Shown: in pieces, positions 34,928 through 42,832 of the stretch
Numbering within the stretch: the first letter of the stretch is position 1
Layout of the letters: each line of letters begins with the position of its first letter
Source: Oscillospiraceae bacterium
GTDB lineage: Bacteria; Bacillota_A; Clostridia; Oscillospirales; Oscillospiraceae
Direction of reading: 5' to 3'
Length of the DNA stretch: 57,748 nucleotides
Assembly (NCBI GenBank): GCA_017470325.1
Contig: JAFUES010000006.1
Span: forward strand, 1 to 57,748
Notes under the pieces: model-generated
What the model saw: the letters and a program-made list of their open reading frames with translations, nothing else
Database searches by the model: none
Told to the model about the DNA's origin: nothing
Translations under genes and position numbers: made by a program

Positions 34928-35299
34928 ATGAAAACAGTCGCAACCGAAAAGGCCCCCGCCGCACTGGGTCCCTACTCCCAGGCGCAGATCGTGGGCAACC
35001 TGGTGTTCACCTCCGGTCAGATCGGTGTGGACCCCGCCACCGGCGCGGTCTCCGACACCATCGAGGGTCAGGCCCATCAGGTGTTCAAAAACATCGCCGC
35101 CATCCTGGAGGCCGCCGGTACCAGTATGAGCAAGGTGGTCAAGACCACGGTCTTCGTCAAGGACATGAACGACTTTGCCACGGTCAACGGCATCTATGCC
35201 CAGTATTTCACCGAGCCCTTCCCCGCCCGCTCCTGTGTGGAGGTGGCCAGACTCCCCAAGGATTTCCTGGTGGAGTGCGAGGTCATCGCGGAGCTGTAA
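34928..35299 (+). CDS. ridA: RidA-family enamine/imine deaminase
   Basis: A 123-residue trimeric protein that hydrolyses reactive enamine/imine intermediates such as 2-aminoacrylate and 2-aminocrotonate released by PLP dehydratases. Diagnostic pieces are APAALGPYSQAQIVGN, SGQIGVDPATG, KTTVFVKDMNDF and the catalytic Arg in FPARSCVEVARLP. Lying directly behind threonine ammonia-lyase, it meets the product of that enzyme, so its role is well supported by context. The ATG at 34928 is chosen because AAGGAG lies eight bases upstream; the ATG at 34922 is too close. Confidence 0.95.
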   Translation: MKTVATEKAPAALGPYSQAQIVGNLVFTSGQIGVDPATGAVSDTIEGQAHQVFKNIAAILEAAGTSMSKVVKTTVFVKDMNDFATVNGIYAQYFTEPFPARSCVEVARLPKDFLVECEVIAEL

Positions 35300-35314
35300 A
35301 CAGAGAGAAGCTGA

Positions 35315-35347
35315 AAAAGCGATCGGCAATGTGCCGATCGCTTTTTT
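35315..35347. terminator. Bidirectional terminator, ridA / glyA
   Basis: AAAAGCGATCGGC (35315-35327) pairs with GCCGATCGCTTTT (35332-35344), with a T-run on the plus strand. Confidence 0.88.
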
Positions 35348-35368
35348 GCATGCAATTCAATGGTTCGT

Positions 35369-36610
35369 TTACAGCTCGGGATACAGGGGGAAGCGCTCGC
35401 ACAGGTCGATGACCTGCTCCTTCACCTGGGGCACGGCGCTCTCGCCCTCCTCCAGCAAGCGGCAGATCATGGCGCCGATCTGGTGCATCTCCGCCTCCTT
35501 CATGCCGCGGCTGGTGGTCGCGGGCGTGCCCAGACGCAGGCCGCTGGTCTGCTTGACCGGGAGGGTGTCGAAGGGGATGGCGTTCTTGTTGGCGGTGATG
35601 TTGGCCAGATCCAGCAGCTCCTGTACCTCGGCGCCGGTGCGGCCGCGGCTCATCACATCCGCCAGCATCAGGTGGTTGTCGGTACCGCCGGAGACCAGGC
35701 GCACGCCGTTGGCCTTCAGCTCGTCCGCCAGGGCGGCGGCGTTCTTCACGATCTGGGTCTGGTAAGCCTTGAACTCCGGCTGCAGCGCCTCCTGGAAGCA
35801 AATGGCCTTGGCCGCGATCACGTGCATCAGCGGGCCGCCCTGGCTGCCGGGGAAGACAGCGCTGTCGATCTTCTTGCCGATGGCCTCTTTGCAGAGGATC
35901 ACCGCGCCGCGGGGGCCGCGCAGGGTCTTGTGGGTGGTAGTGGTCACCACGTCGGCATAAGGCACCGGGTTGGGATGGACGCCCGCGGCCACCAGGCCGC
36001 CGATATGGGCCATGTCCACCATCAGGTAAGCGCCCACGGAATCCGCGATCTCACGGAACCGGGCGAAGTCGATAAAGCGGGGGTAGGCGCTGGCGCCGGC
36101 GATGATGATCTTGGGCCGGTTCTCCTCCGCCACCCGCTGGACCTCGTCATAGTCGATGGTCTCAGTCTCGGGATTGACGCCGTAGAAGCAGGACTTGTAC
36201 ACCTTGCCGGAGATGGACGCCTTGGAGCCGTGGGTCAGATGGCCGCCGTGGCTCAGATTCATGCCCAGGATGGTATCGCCCGGCTGGAGCAGGGCCAGAT
36301 ACACGGCGATGTTGGCCTGAGAGCCCGCGTGGGGCTGCACATTGGCATGCTCCGCGCCGTAGATGGCCTTGGCCCTCTCGATGGCGATGGTCTCCACCTC
36401 GTCCACGAACTGGCAGCCGCCATAGTAGCGGGCGCCGGGATAACCCTCGGCATATTTATTGGTGAGATGACTGCCCATGGCCTGCATGACAGCCTCACTG
36501 ACAAAGTTCTCGGAAGCGATCAGCTCCAGATGATCCCGCTGGCGGCCCAGCTCGCGTATCATGGACGCATAGATCTCCGGATCCTGCTTCTTTACCCAAT
36601 CGTAACTCAT
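35369..36610 (-). CDS. glyA: Serine hydroxymethyltransferase
   Basis: Interconverts serine and glycine with tetrahydrofolate, the main source of one-carbon units; many also cleave threonine slowly. The 413 residues carry [20 protein letters not shown] near the N-terminus, [16 protein letters not shown], and the PLP-Lys segment [17 protein letters not shown] (about 222-238), followed by FPGSQGGP. Start at 36610 follows GGAGGAG; 36 extra upstream codons lack a site. It converges on ilvA-ridA and has its own promoter. Confidence 0.97.
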   Translation of the reverse strand: MSYDWVKKQDPEIYASMIRELGRQRDHLELIASENFVSEAVMQAMGSHLTNKYAEGYPGARYYGGCQFVDEVETIAIERAKAIYGAEHANVQPHAGSQANIAVYLALLQPGDTILGMNLSHGGHLTHGSKASISGKVYKSCFYGVNPETETIDYDEVQRVAEENRPKIIIAGASAYPRFIDFARFREIADSVGAYLMVDMAHIGGLVAAGVHPNPVPYADVVTTTTHKTLRGPRGAVILCKEAIGKKIDSAVFPGSQGGPLMHVIAAKAICFQEALQPEFKAYQTQIVKNAAALADELKANGVRLVSGGTDNHLMLADVMSRGRTGAEVQELLDLANITANKNAIPFDTLPVKQTSGLRLGTPATTSRGMKEAEMHQIGAMICRLLEEGESAVPQVKEQVIDLCERFPLYPEL

Positions 36611-36680
36611 AACTTTTCTCCTCCATCTATTTCTTGCCCGGCGGGGATCATACCGCCGCCGGACGAAAGGAACCGAGAGC

Positions 36681-36710
36681 ATTATAATATACCATCCCCA
36701 TCCTTGGCAA
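36681..36710 (-). promoter_or_regulatory. Promoter for glyA
   Basis: Minus strand TTGCCA (36705-36710), 18 bases, TATAAT (36681-36686). The 65-base leader contains a perfect 7-bp hairpin (CCGGCGG with CCGCCGG, 36639-36663). No known riboswitch shape was recognised. Confidence 0.65.
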
Positions 36711-36741
36711 TCGGACAAATATACGAAGTTTTTACCAATGC

Positions 36742-36770
36742 TTGAAGCTTTTTAGAAAAGATGGTACAAT
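36742..36770 (+). promoter_or_regulatory. Promoter for the EEP-family gene
   Basis: TTGAAG (36742-36747), 17 bases, TACAAT (36765-36770); leader about 25 bases. Confidence 0.6.
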
Positions 36771-36801
36771 CAAGGCGATCCTATTCCCTGGAGGTATCCC
36801 T

Positions 36802-37863
36802 ATGAAAAAGATCCTCAGATTTTTTCTGATCCTGATTTTGATCATCATTCTGGCTGTGGGCGGTCTATTCGGGTGGCTGACAGCCACAGAGTATAAGCCC
36901 GAGGCTGTGGAGGACCTGGCGCTGCTGCAGTCCGCGGACCGGCAGCTGATCCCCGGTCAGGAGCTGGATGTGCTCAGCTGGAATGTGGGCTACGGCGGTC
37001 TGGGCAAGAATTCGGACTTCTTTATGGACGGCGGCAAGGAGGTCAAGGCAGCGGGCCCTAACGCCGTTGGCGAATATCTCAACGGCATCAACGCCTATCT
37101 GTACGACGGCGAAACGCCGGACCTGATCCTGCTGCAGGAGGTGGACACCGACTCCACCCGCACCTATGGCATCGACGAGACTGCGTACCTGGCCGGCGAT
37201 CTGGAGCTGTCCCGGGTCCACGCCCTCAACTATTCCTGCAACTTTGTCCCCTATCCCCTGCCGCCCATCGGCAAGGTGCACAGCGGGCTCTATACCATGA
37301 CCCAATACGACATCGCTTCAGCCCAGCGGATCGCGCTCCCCTGCCCCTTCTCCTGGCCGGTCAGCACCGCCAATCTCAAGCGCTGCCTGCTGGTCAGCTA
37401 TCTGCCCATCGAGGGCAGCGACAGCCAGCTGGTGCTGGTGAATCTGCATCTGGAGGCCTACGACAGCGGCGAGGGCAAGATCGCCCAGACCAATCAGCTG
37501 CGGGAGTTTATTCAGAGCGAGTATGAAAAGGGCAACTATGTGATCGCCGGTGGGGACTTCAACCAGGTCTTCCCGGGCAGTCTGGAGGTCTATCCCAACA
37601 CCCACCCGGAGCTCTGGGCCGTGGGTACGCTGGATGACAGTCTGCTGCCGGAGGGCTGGCAGTTCGTCTATGACCTGTCCAATCCCACCTGCCGCCTGCT
37701 GAATCAGCCCTATGACCCCAGCGACACGGTGAACACCCAGTACTATGTGATCGACGGCTTCATCGTCTCCCCCAATGTGACGCTCAACAGTGTGGAGAGC
37801 GTGGACCTGAGTTTTGAAAACTCCGACCACAACCCGGTGCGCATGAATGTGACCCTGAACTGA
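36802..37863 (+). CDS. Membrane-anchored endonuclease/exonuclease/phosphatase family protein
   Basis: A 353-residue protein with one N-terminal membrane helix (about 4-27) and an extracytoplasmic EEP fold. All signature motifs are present in order: SWNVGYGGLG (Asn), LLQEVDTDS (metal-binding Glu), a central YSCNF region, LVNLHLEAYD (His and Asp), AGGDFNQV (Asp-x-Asn) and SDHNPVRMNV (catalytic Asp-His). The family includes DNases, sphingomyelinases and inositol phosphatases; export suggests a lipid or nucleic-acid substrate outside the cell. Start at 36802 follows GGAGG. It is a single-gene unit with its own promoter and terminator. Confidence 0.85.
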   Translation: MKKILRFFLILILIIILAVGGLFGWLTATEYKPEAVEDLALLQSADRQLIPGQELDVLSWNVGYGGLGKNSDFFMDGGKEVKAAGPNAVGEYLNGINAYLYDGETPDLILLQEVDTDSTRTYGIDETAYLAGDLELSRVHALNYSCNFVPYPLPPIGKVHSGLYTMTQYDIASAQRIALPCPFSWPVSTANLKRCLLVSYLPIEGSDSQLVLVNLHLEAYDSGEGKIAQTNQLREFIQSEYEKGNYVIAGGDFNQVFPGSLEVYPNTHPELWAVGTLDDSLLPEGWQFVYDLSNPTCRLLNQPYDPSDTVNTQYYVIDGFIVSPNVTLNSVESVDLSFENSDHNPVRMNVTLN

Positions 37864-37874
37864 ACAGGACCAGC

Positions 37875-37912
37875 AAATCGCCCTGCCGTGAAGATGCGGC
37901 AGGGCGATTTTT
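37875..37912. terminator. Bidirectional terminator, EEP gene / MacB-like gene
   Basis: AAATCGCCCTGCCG (37875-37888) pairs with CGGCAGGGCGATTT (37897-37910), T-run on the plus side. Confidence 0.88.
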
Positions 37913-38997
37913 CATGTCTCGTGATAACCGTGCTTTTTCTCCCAGCGTCGCCGCTGGCGGACCCGGATGGCCTCCTCCGCTTTCTCCTTCCAGTCGGGCA
38001 GCAGATCGTCCTCCATCTTGTCCTTGCCCCGGCGCAGCCAGCGCACGAGCCAGACGATCAGAGTGATCGCGGGCAGCACCGCGGCCAGGATCACCAGCAG
38101 CAACAGCAGCGCGCACCAGTCCTCCACGCAGCGGGCCGCGTTCTCCCAATAGGGATAGCTGATGCTCCGGCTCTGCATGGAGCGCAGGCCAAACTGCCGC
38201 AGCAGGCCAAGCAGACGCCCGGCGGTGAAGCGCTCACTGTTTTCCAGGATCACACCGCCGCCGATGGGGAATTTCTCCCGAACGAAATTGACCGCAAAGT
38301 TGTTGACCGGCTCCGCCATGACCAGTTCATAGCAGGTGATGCCCGCATCGTCATGCAGCCGCTTATAGGCGTCGTAGGACATGAACAGACCCATGCCGTC
38401 AGTATAGGCCTTTTTGCTGGCGAAGTCCTGCTCCCGCTCAATGACGCCGGCCACTACGAAGGGCACATTGTCGATCCGCAGCTCCAGACCGGTCAGATCC
38501 GTGCCGCCGAAGAGCAGCCAGGCCGTGTCCTCGTCCAGCAGCACCCGGTCCTGCATCAGGTCGCCTTCCGCCAGGTAATTGCCGCTGAGCAGGCGGATGG
38601 GATGAAAATCGAAGAACGCGCCGCCCACGGCGGTCACGACCACGTCGCCCCTGCCCAGGGTGGTGGAGGCGACACCCTTGCCGCCGGTGCTCCAGGCGTC
38701 CACGAACAGGGTGCTGTCGTTGTCCACATCCAGAGCGGCCTCATGGAACTTGTCCAGCATGGCGTAGCGAAAGGCGTAGACGTCGGCGATCCCGATCCTG
38801 TCATCCGTGGGGATGAAGCAGCTAATCTGGGTAAAGTCCAGTTCATTGTCCCCTCGCCAGCGCCGTGCCTCCTTCTGGGTCTCCAGCAGGCCGGAGAGAT
38901 GCCGGATGGCGATCAACCCGGCAAGCACCGCCAGGACCAGAAGCAGGTTCAGCGCCAGGAAAAGGAGCCGTTTTTTGCTTACGTGTAGTCGTTTCAT
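37912..38997 (-). CDS. MacB-like periplasmic-core permease with two membrane helices
   Basis: A 361-residue protein. An N-terminal helix (about 9-31) leads into an outer domain (about 35-285) like the MacB core domain of ABC efflux permeases: CFIPTDDRIGIADVYAFRYAM, VVVTAVGGAFFDFHPIRLLSGNYL, VLLDEDTAWLLFGGTDLTGL and IDNVPFVVAGVIE. This is the usual MacB order (FF..P..l..G, v.d...A..LFG...G..l.i....f.VvGV). A second helix (about 293-318) and a basic tail follow. MacB has four helices and a fused or adjacent ATPase; here only two helices are seen and no ATPase gene lies nearby. It starts one base after the adaptor gene's stop. Confidence 0.75.
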   Translation of the reverse strand: MKRLHVSKKRLLFLALNLLLVLAVLAGLIAIRHLSGLLETQKEARRWRGDNELDFTQISCFIPTDDRIGIADVYAFRYAMLDKFHEAALDVDNDSTLFVDAWSTGGKGVASTTLGRGDVVVTAVGGAFFDFHPIRLLSGNYLAEGDLMQDRVLLDEDTAWLLFGGTDLTGLELRIDNVPFVVAGVIEREQDFASKKAYTDGMGLFMSYDAYKRLHDDAGITCYELVMAEPVNNFAVNFVREKFPIGGGVILENSERFTAGRLLGLLRQFGLRSMQSRSISYPYWENAARCVEDWCALLLLLVILAAVLPAITLIVWLVRWLRRGKDKMEDDLLPDWKEKAEEAIRVRQRRRWEKKHGYHET

Positions 38998-38998
38998 A

Positions 38999-40876
38999 TC
39001 AGCTGTCCGCCAGCCGGACCAGATCGCCGTTTTTCACCGGAGCGTTGCTGGTGGTGATCACATAGTCGCCGTAGCCCAGATCCGCGGTGACGGCGGAATT
39101 CACATCGTCGCTGGCCAGAACCTCCACATTAACCCGGCGGGCCACATAGCGGTTGCCCAGAGGGGAATTGCGGGCCTCCACCGCCAGCACGAAGCTGCCG
39201 TTGGAGTCGCTGCGGATGGCACTGTTGGGGATGATGGTGTCATAGTTTGCGCTCTTCTGCCCCACAGAGATGGTCAGCTCCGAGCCGGTATTCACATCAC
39301 CGTCCAGATCGAAGGTCAGCATCTTGTTGGTCTGGGGATTTTTCGGGTCCACCTGGATGGTGGTGAGGGTGGCGGTGATCTGATTGCCCCAATAGAAATT
39401 GCTCACAGAGCCCACGTCGCCCGGACGCAGCCGCCGGGCCTGCTCGTTGGTCACCGAGAAGCTGAGGGTGTGACCCATGTCCGGCACCTCGATGCTGCAG
39501 AGCACATCGCCCTTGACCTTGGTGTCGCCGGCGGTGCAGTCCACTGTCTGCACGGTACCGGACACATTGGCGGTGATCTGGTTCTCCTCGCCGCCGGACA
39601 GATCCGCAAGCTTCTCCCGGGCCCGTTCGATCTGGCCCGACAGATCGGCCAGGTCGATCCCGGCCAGGGCCTGGGATCTGGCGTCGCTGGCCTTCTGCTG
39701 CTCCAGGTTGTACACCAGGGTCTCATAGTGGAGCTTGGCCGCGTCCCGGGCGTCCTTGGCTTTTTTATATTCCTCGCTGCTGGAAGAGTTGATGACGATC
39801 TCGTCGATCACGGCTTCGATGGCCGCCAGCTTGTCCTGGGCGGAATTGAGCTCGGCCTCCGCCGCTGTTACAGCATTCTGTGCTTCTTCCAGTTTGTTTT
39901 GCTGTTCAAGCAAATCTCCTTTTGGAGTATTGTTTCTATCCTTCTCTTTGTCTTCAACAGCTTTTGTTTTATTACCAACAGCGTTATCAGCCGCTTGTTT
40001 TGTTAGCGTAGCTGTAGTAATTTCTTCCTTTATAAGAGCAATCTTAGCTTCCGCAGCTTCAATCTCTTCCTGGCTTACCCTCTCATCCTCGGGAGTTTCT
40101 TCTGTCTCATTCTGCTTTCTCTGTTCAAGTGCCGCCTTTTCATCTTCTGCTAATTCTAAATCCCTTGCCAAATCGCGCAGCACACTATCAGCCTCATCAA
40201 CAGCTTTTTGAGCATCACCAAGGTCCTTTACAGCTGCATCCACTTCGGCCTGGGCATTCGCATATGCCTCATCATAAACTGCCTGATACAGGGCAACCGT
40301 CATTTCCTGCTCCGCTACCGCCTTCTTCGCCGCTTCTACCGCGGCCTGAGCGGCTTCCACCTCAGCCTGGGCGGCCGCTTTCTGGGCGTTGGGCAGATCC
40401 CGGGGCGCGGTGTTCTGGACGTCCTGCAGCGCCCGCTCGGCCTCATACCAGGCCTGCTCCGCCGACTCGATCTCCAGCTCCTGCACCTTGTAGCTGTAAA
40501 CAGGGCCCACCGCGGCCTTCTGATAGCTGATCTGCAGGGCGCGCAGGGCCTCTTCCGCGGCCTCGATCTCAGCGCTGTCCCCCTCGCCCAGGATGAACAG
40601 CACGTCGCCCGCGCTGACCTCCTGTCCGGCCTTGACCATGACGGCCCGGATCTCCCGGGTCTGGTCGGCCTTGACCTGATGGGTGCCGTTGGCCGTCACG
40701 GTACCGGTGCCCCGGACCTTGGCGGTGATGGCCCCGTCGGTCACGGACTGGGTGGCCACCTCCGGCAGGCTGCGATTCATCCAGGTGTTGGAAAAGAAGG
40801 TGAGCACCAGCAGCACGGCCAGAAAAACGATGGCCGCGTTCTTGACCCATTCTCTGTTTTTGGGTTTGAAATCCAT
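38999..40876 (-). CDS. HlyD/MacA-type adaptor with very long coiled coil
   Basis: A 625-residue membrane-fusion-protein relative. One N-terminal helix (about 13-33) precedes a lipoyl half (VKADQTREIRAVMVKAGQEVSAGDVLF, about 68-95), a very long Ala/Glu/Lys/Gln-rich coiled coil (about 100-455), the second lipoyl half (ITANVSGTVQTVDCTAGDTVKG-like region, about 450-480), and beta-barrel and membrane-proximal domains to the end. Adaptors of Gram-positive ABC exporters are usually 350-450 residues; the extra length is all coiled coil. Bases about 39890-40230 are much lower in GC than the flanks. AGGAGG precedes the start. It lies 49 bases after a CUT1 permease gene and one base before the MacB-like gene. 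Confidence 0.82.
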   Translation of the reverse strand: MDFKPKNREWVKNAAIVFLAVLLVLTFFSNTWMNRSLPEVATQSVTDGAITAKVRGTGTVTANGTHQVKADQTREIRAVMVKAGQEVSAGDVLFILGEGDSAEIEAAEEALRALQISYQKAAVGPVYSYKVQELEIESAEQAWYEAERALQDVQNTAPRDLPNAQKAAAQAEVEAAQAAVEAAKKAVAEQEMTVALYQAVYDEAYANAQAEVDAAVKDLGDAQKAVDEADSVLRDLARDLELAEDEKAALEQRKQNETEETPEDERVSQEEIEAAEAKIALIKEEITTATLTKQAADNAVGNKTKAVEDKEKDRNNTPKGDLLEQQNKLEEAQNAVTAAEAELNSAQDKLAAIEAVIDEIVINSSSSEEYKKAKDARDAAKLHYETLVYNLEQQKASDARSQALAGIDLADLSGQIERAREKLADLSGGEENQITANVSGTVQTVDCTAGDTKVKGDVLCSIEVPDMGHTLSFSVTNEQARRLRPGDVGSVSNFYWGNQITATLTTIQVDPKNPQTNKMLTFDLDGDVNTGSELTISVGQKSANYDTIIPNSAIRSDSNGSFVLAVEARNSPLGNRYVARRVNVEVLASDDVNSAVTADLGYGDYVITTSNAPVKNGDLVRLADS

Positions 40877-40925
40877 GAGGCTTCCTCCTGTTTGACAGGC
40901 TTATACACGTGGTTTTTATTAGTTA

Positions 40926-41804
40926 TTATCCCTTGACGCTGCCGGAATTGGCAATACCTTCTACCAAGTATTCCTCACCGTGGAGGAACAGCAGCAGGGA
41001 CGGCACCATGTAGATGGTGGCCATGGCAAAGGCCAGGCCGATCTCCCCGGCGTTGATGGAGGAGAGGAACACCGACAGGGGCTGCTGCTCCGCGTCCTGC
41101 AGCAGGATCAGCGGCTGCTCCACCATGTTCCAGTAGTCGATGAATACCAAAATCGCGATGGAGTACAGGGCCGAGCGGCACTGGGGCAGGCAGATCTTCG
41201 TAAAGATCTCCCACTCGCCCGCGCCGTCCACCTTGGCCGCCTCGATCAGCGAATAGGGGATGCGGCGCATGAACTTGGTCAGCAGGAACACCGAAAAGGG
41301 GGCGAAGATCCCGGGCAGGATGATGGCCCAGCGGGTGTTCAGGATGCCCAGCCACTGGCTGACCAGATAGTTGGGGACCAGGGTCACCTGGTAGGGCATG
41401 AGCATCAGGATCACGTAGAAGAAGAAAATGCCGCTCCTGATCTTGCCCCGCCAGCGGGTGAAGCTATACGCCGCCACCGCGGCCACAGCCACCTGGAAGA
41501 TCACGATGGGGACCACCAGGATCAGACTGTTCCAGAACTTGATCAGATAATCCGGGGACTTGATCAGCCCTGTCACATACTGGGACAGGGTGACCTTGTC
41601 GGGGATGAATTTCAGATTCACCGTCTCGGACACATAGCCGCCCGAGGTGGTGGAAAAGATCATGCCGTAGTTGGATTTGATCTCCGACTCGGACATGAAG
41701 GAATTGGTGATGGTCAGTACCGTGGGCATCAGGAACATCAGCGCGAAGACGGCGCAGAGGATGAACATGCCCACACGGCCGAAGGTACGCTTCTTTTTCC
41801 TCAT
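40926..41804 (-). CDS. Carbohydrate ABC permease, MalG/CUT1 type
   Basis: A 292-residue inner-membrane permease with six helices. The coupling loop that contacts the ATPase reads LIEAAKVDGAGEWEIFTKICLPQCRSAL, the EAA motif of binding-protein-dependent importers (about 188-215). The N-terminal domain matches MalG-type proteins (ALMFLMPTVLTITNSFMSESE). It overlaps the preceding permease gene by ATGA. No ATPase is encoded nearby, which is usual for CUT1 systems served by a shared MsmK-type ATPase. The substrate cannot be told from the permeases. Confidence 0.92.
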   Translation of the reverse strand: MRKKKRTFGRVGMFILCAVFALMFLMPTVLTITNSFMSESEIKSNYGMIFSTTSGGYVSETVNLKFIPDKVTLSQYVTGLIKSPDYLIKFWNSLILVVPIVIFQVAVAAVAAYSFTRWRGKIRSGIFFFYVILMLMPYQVTLVPNYLVSQWLGILNTRWAIILPGIFAPFSVFLLTKFMRRIPYSLIEAAKVDGAGEWEIFTKICLPQCRSALYSIAILVFIDYWNMVEQPLILLQDAEQQPLSVFLSSINAGEIGLAFAMATIYMVPSLLLFLHGEEYLVEGIANSGSVKG

Positions 41805-42688
41805 CCCTCCACGTCCTTTCCGAACCAGTCCTCCACCTTGAACAGCAGGGCGATCAGCACCACCATCACGATGGCCATGATCACCGCCGCGGCGGAGAGC
41901 TTCTGGTAATCCAGACTGCGGAAGGTGTTGTTCATAAAGTGCTGCAGCATATACAGCTTCTCATAGGGGTAATCCCCCGTGAGCAGATACACCTCACGAA
42001 AGACCTTGAAGGAATTGATCAGCGACAGGATGGTGACGAAAAGTACCGTGGGCGACAGGTAGCGCAGCTTGATGGCAAAGAACTTGTAGACCTCCGAGGC
42101 GCCGGACACGTCCGCCACCTCCAGCAGATCCCGGGGGATGTTGGACAGGCCCGCCATGAACAGGATCATGTTGTAGCCCAGATTCTTCCACAAAAACAGG
42201 ATCAGCACCACGATCTGGCAATAGTCGGACTGGAGCCAGTCGATCTTGTCCCCGCCAAAGAGCAGCAAAAACTCGTTGACGGTCCCGTTGTAGTTAAACA
42301 GCACCTGCCAGATCAGCACCACCGAGGCCACGGGGACCATCATGGGACTGAGGAAAAAGGTGCGAAACTGGGACTTCAACGGGATCCGGCATTCCAGCAT
42401 CAGGGCCAGAACGATGGCCAGTACCACCGCCAGCGGCACCGCGATCAGGGAAAAGTGCAGGGTGTTCCTGGCCGCCATCAGAAAGGCCGAATTGTGAAAC
42501 AGCTTTATGAAATTTTGCAGGAACACGAAATTCCTGGAGCCCACCCCGTCGATCAGGGCGTAATAGACCACCACGCCGAAGGGCAGGATGAAAAACACGC
42601 CCACCCCCAGCAGGCTGGGTGACAGGTAACAGAGGCTGTGCAGGAAATCCTTTTGCCGGTCGCTCAATTGTATGCTGTGCCTTTTCAT
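41801..42688 (-). CDS. Carbohydrate ABC permease, MalF/CUT1 type
   Basis: A 295-residue permease with six helices and the EAA loop LLEVADVSGASEVYKFFAIKL (about 190-210). It pairs with the MalG-type protein to form the importer channel. The start is set at 42688 (MKRHSIQL) because the longer frame from 42724 would start at the inferred transcription start; the ribosome site is weak (GGTAACGAATCC). It is the first gene of the promoter-distal operon permease-permease-adaptor-MacB-like. Confidence 0.88.
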   Translation of the reverse strand: MKRHSIQLSDRQKDFLHSLCYLSPSLLGVGVFFILPFGVVVYYALIDGVGSRNFVFLQNFIKLFHNSAFLMAARNTLHFSLIAVPLAVVLAIVLALMLECRIPLKSQFRTFFLSPMMVPVASVVLIWQVLFNYNGTVNEFLLLFGGDKIDWLQSDYCQIVVLILFLWKNLGYNMILFMAGLSNIPRDLLEVADVSGASEVYKFFAIKLRYLSPTVLFVTILSLINSFKVFREVYLLTGDYPYEKLYMLQHFMNNTFRSLDYQKLSAAAVIMAIVMVVLIALLFKVEDWFGKDVEG

Positions 42689-42732
42689 GGATTCGTTACC
42701 ACTTCGTAATATCTTGTGTTTCAATTCATCGT

Positions 42733-42782
42733 ATTATACTACATCTGGAATCTCTGCGCAAGGCAAGCTAAGGATTCTTAAG
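42733..42782 (-). promoter_or_regulatory. Promoter and paired regulator boxes for the permease operon
   Basis: Minus strand TTGCGC (42756-42761), 17 bases, TATAAT (42733-42738). Immediately upstream lie CTTAAG (42777-42782) and CTTAGC (42767-42772), spaced 10 bases from first base to first base and ending five bases from the -35. This arrangement is that of OmpR/PhoB-type activator sites and matches the boxes at 45326-45341. Confidence 0.6.
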
Positions 42783-42794
42783 AATTTCCGAAAG

Positions 42795-42820
42795 AAAAAG
42801 GCGGGAAAACCCGCCTTTTT
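42795..42820. terminator. Terminator after the binding-protein gene
   Basis: AAAAAGGCGGG (42795-42805) pairs perfectly with CCCGCCTTTTT (42810-42820). It lies between the binding-protein gene and the permease promoter, so the two are separate units. Confidence 0.9.
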
Positions 42821-42832
42821 CCTGGCGCCCGT

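Noticed and set aside
36611..36674. Possible riboswitch in the glyA leader
   Set aside because: Only one 7-bp hairpin is present in about 65 bases; the leader is too short for a glycine, SAM or tetrahydrofolate riboswitch.
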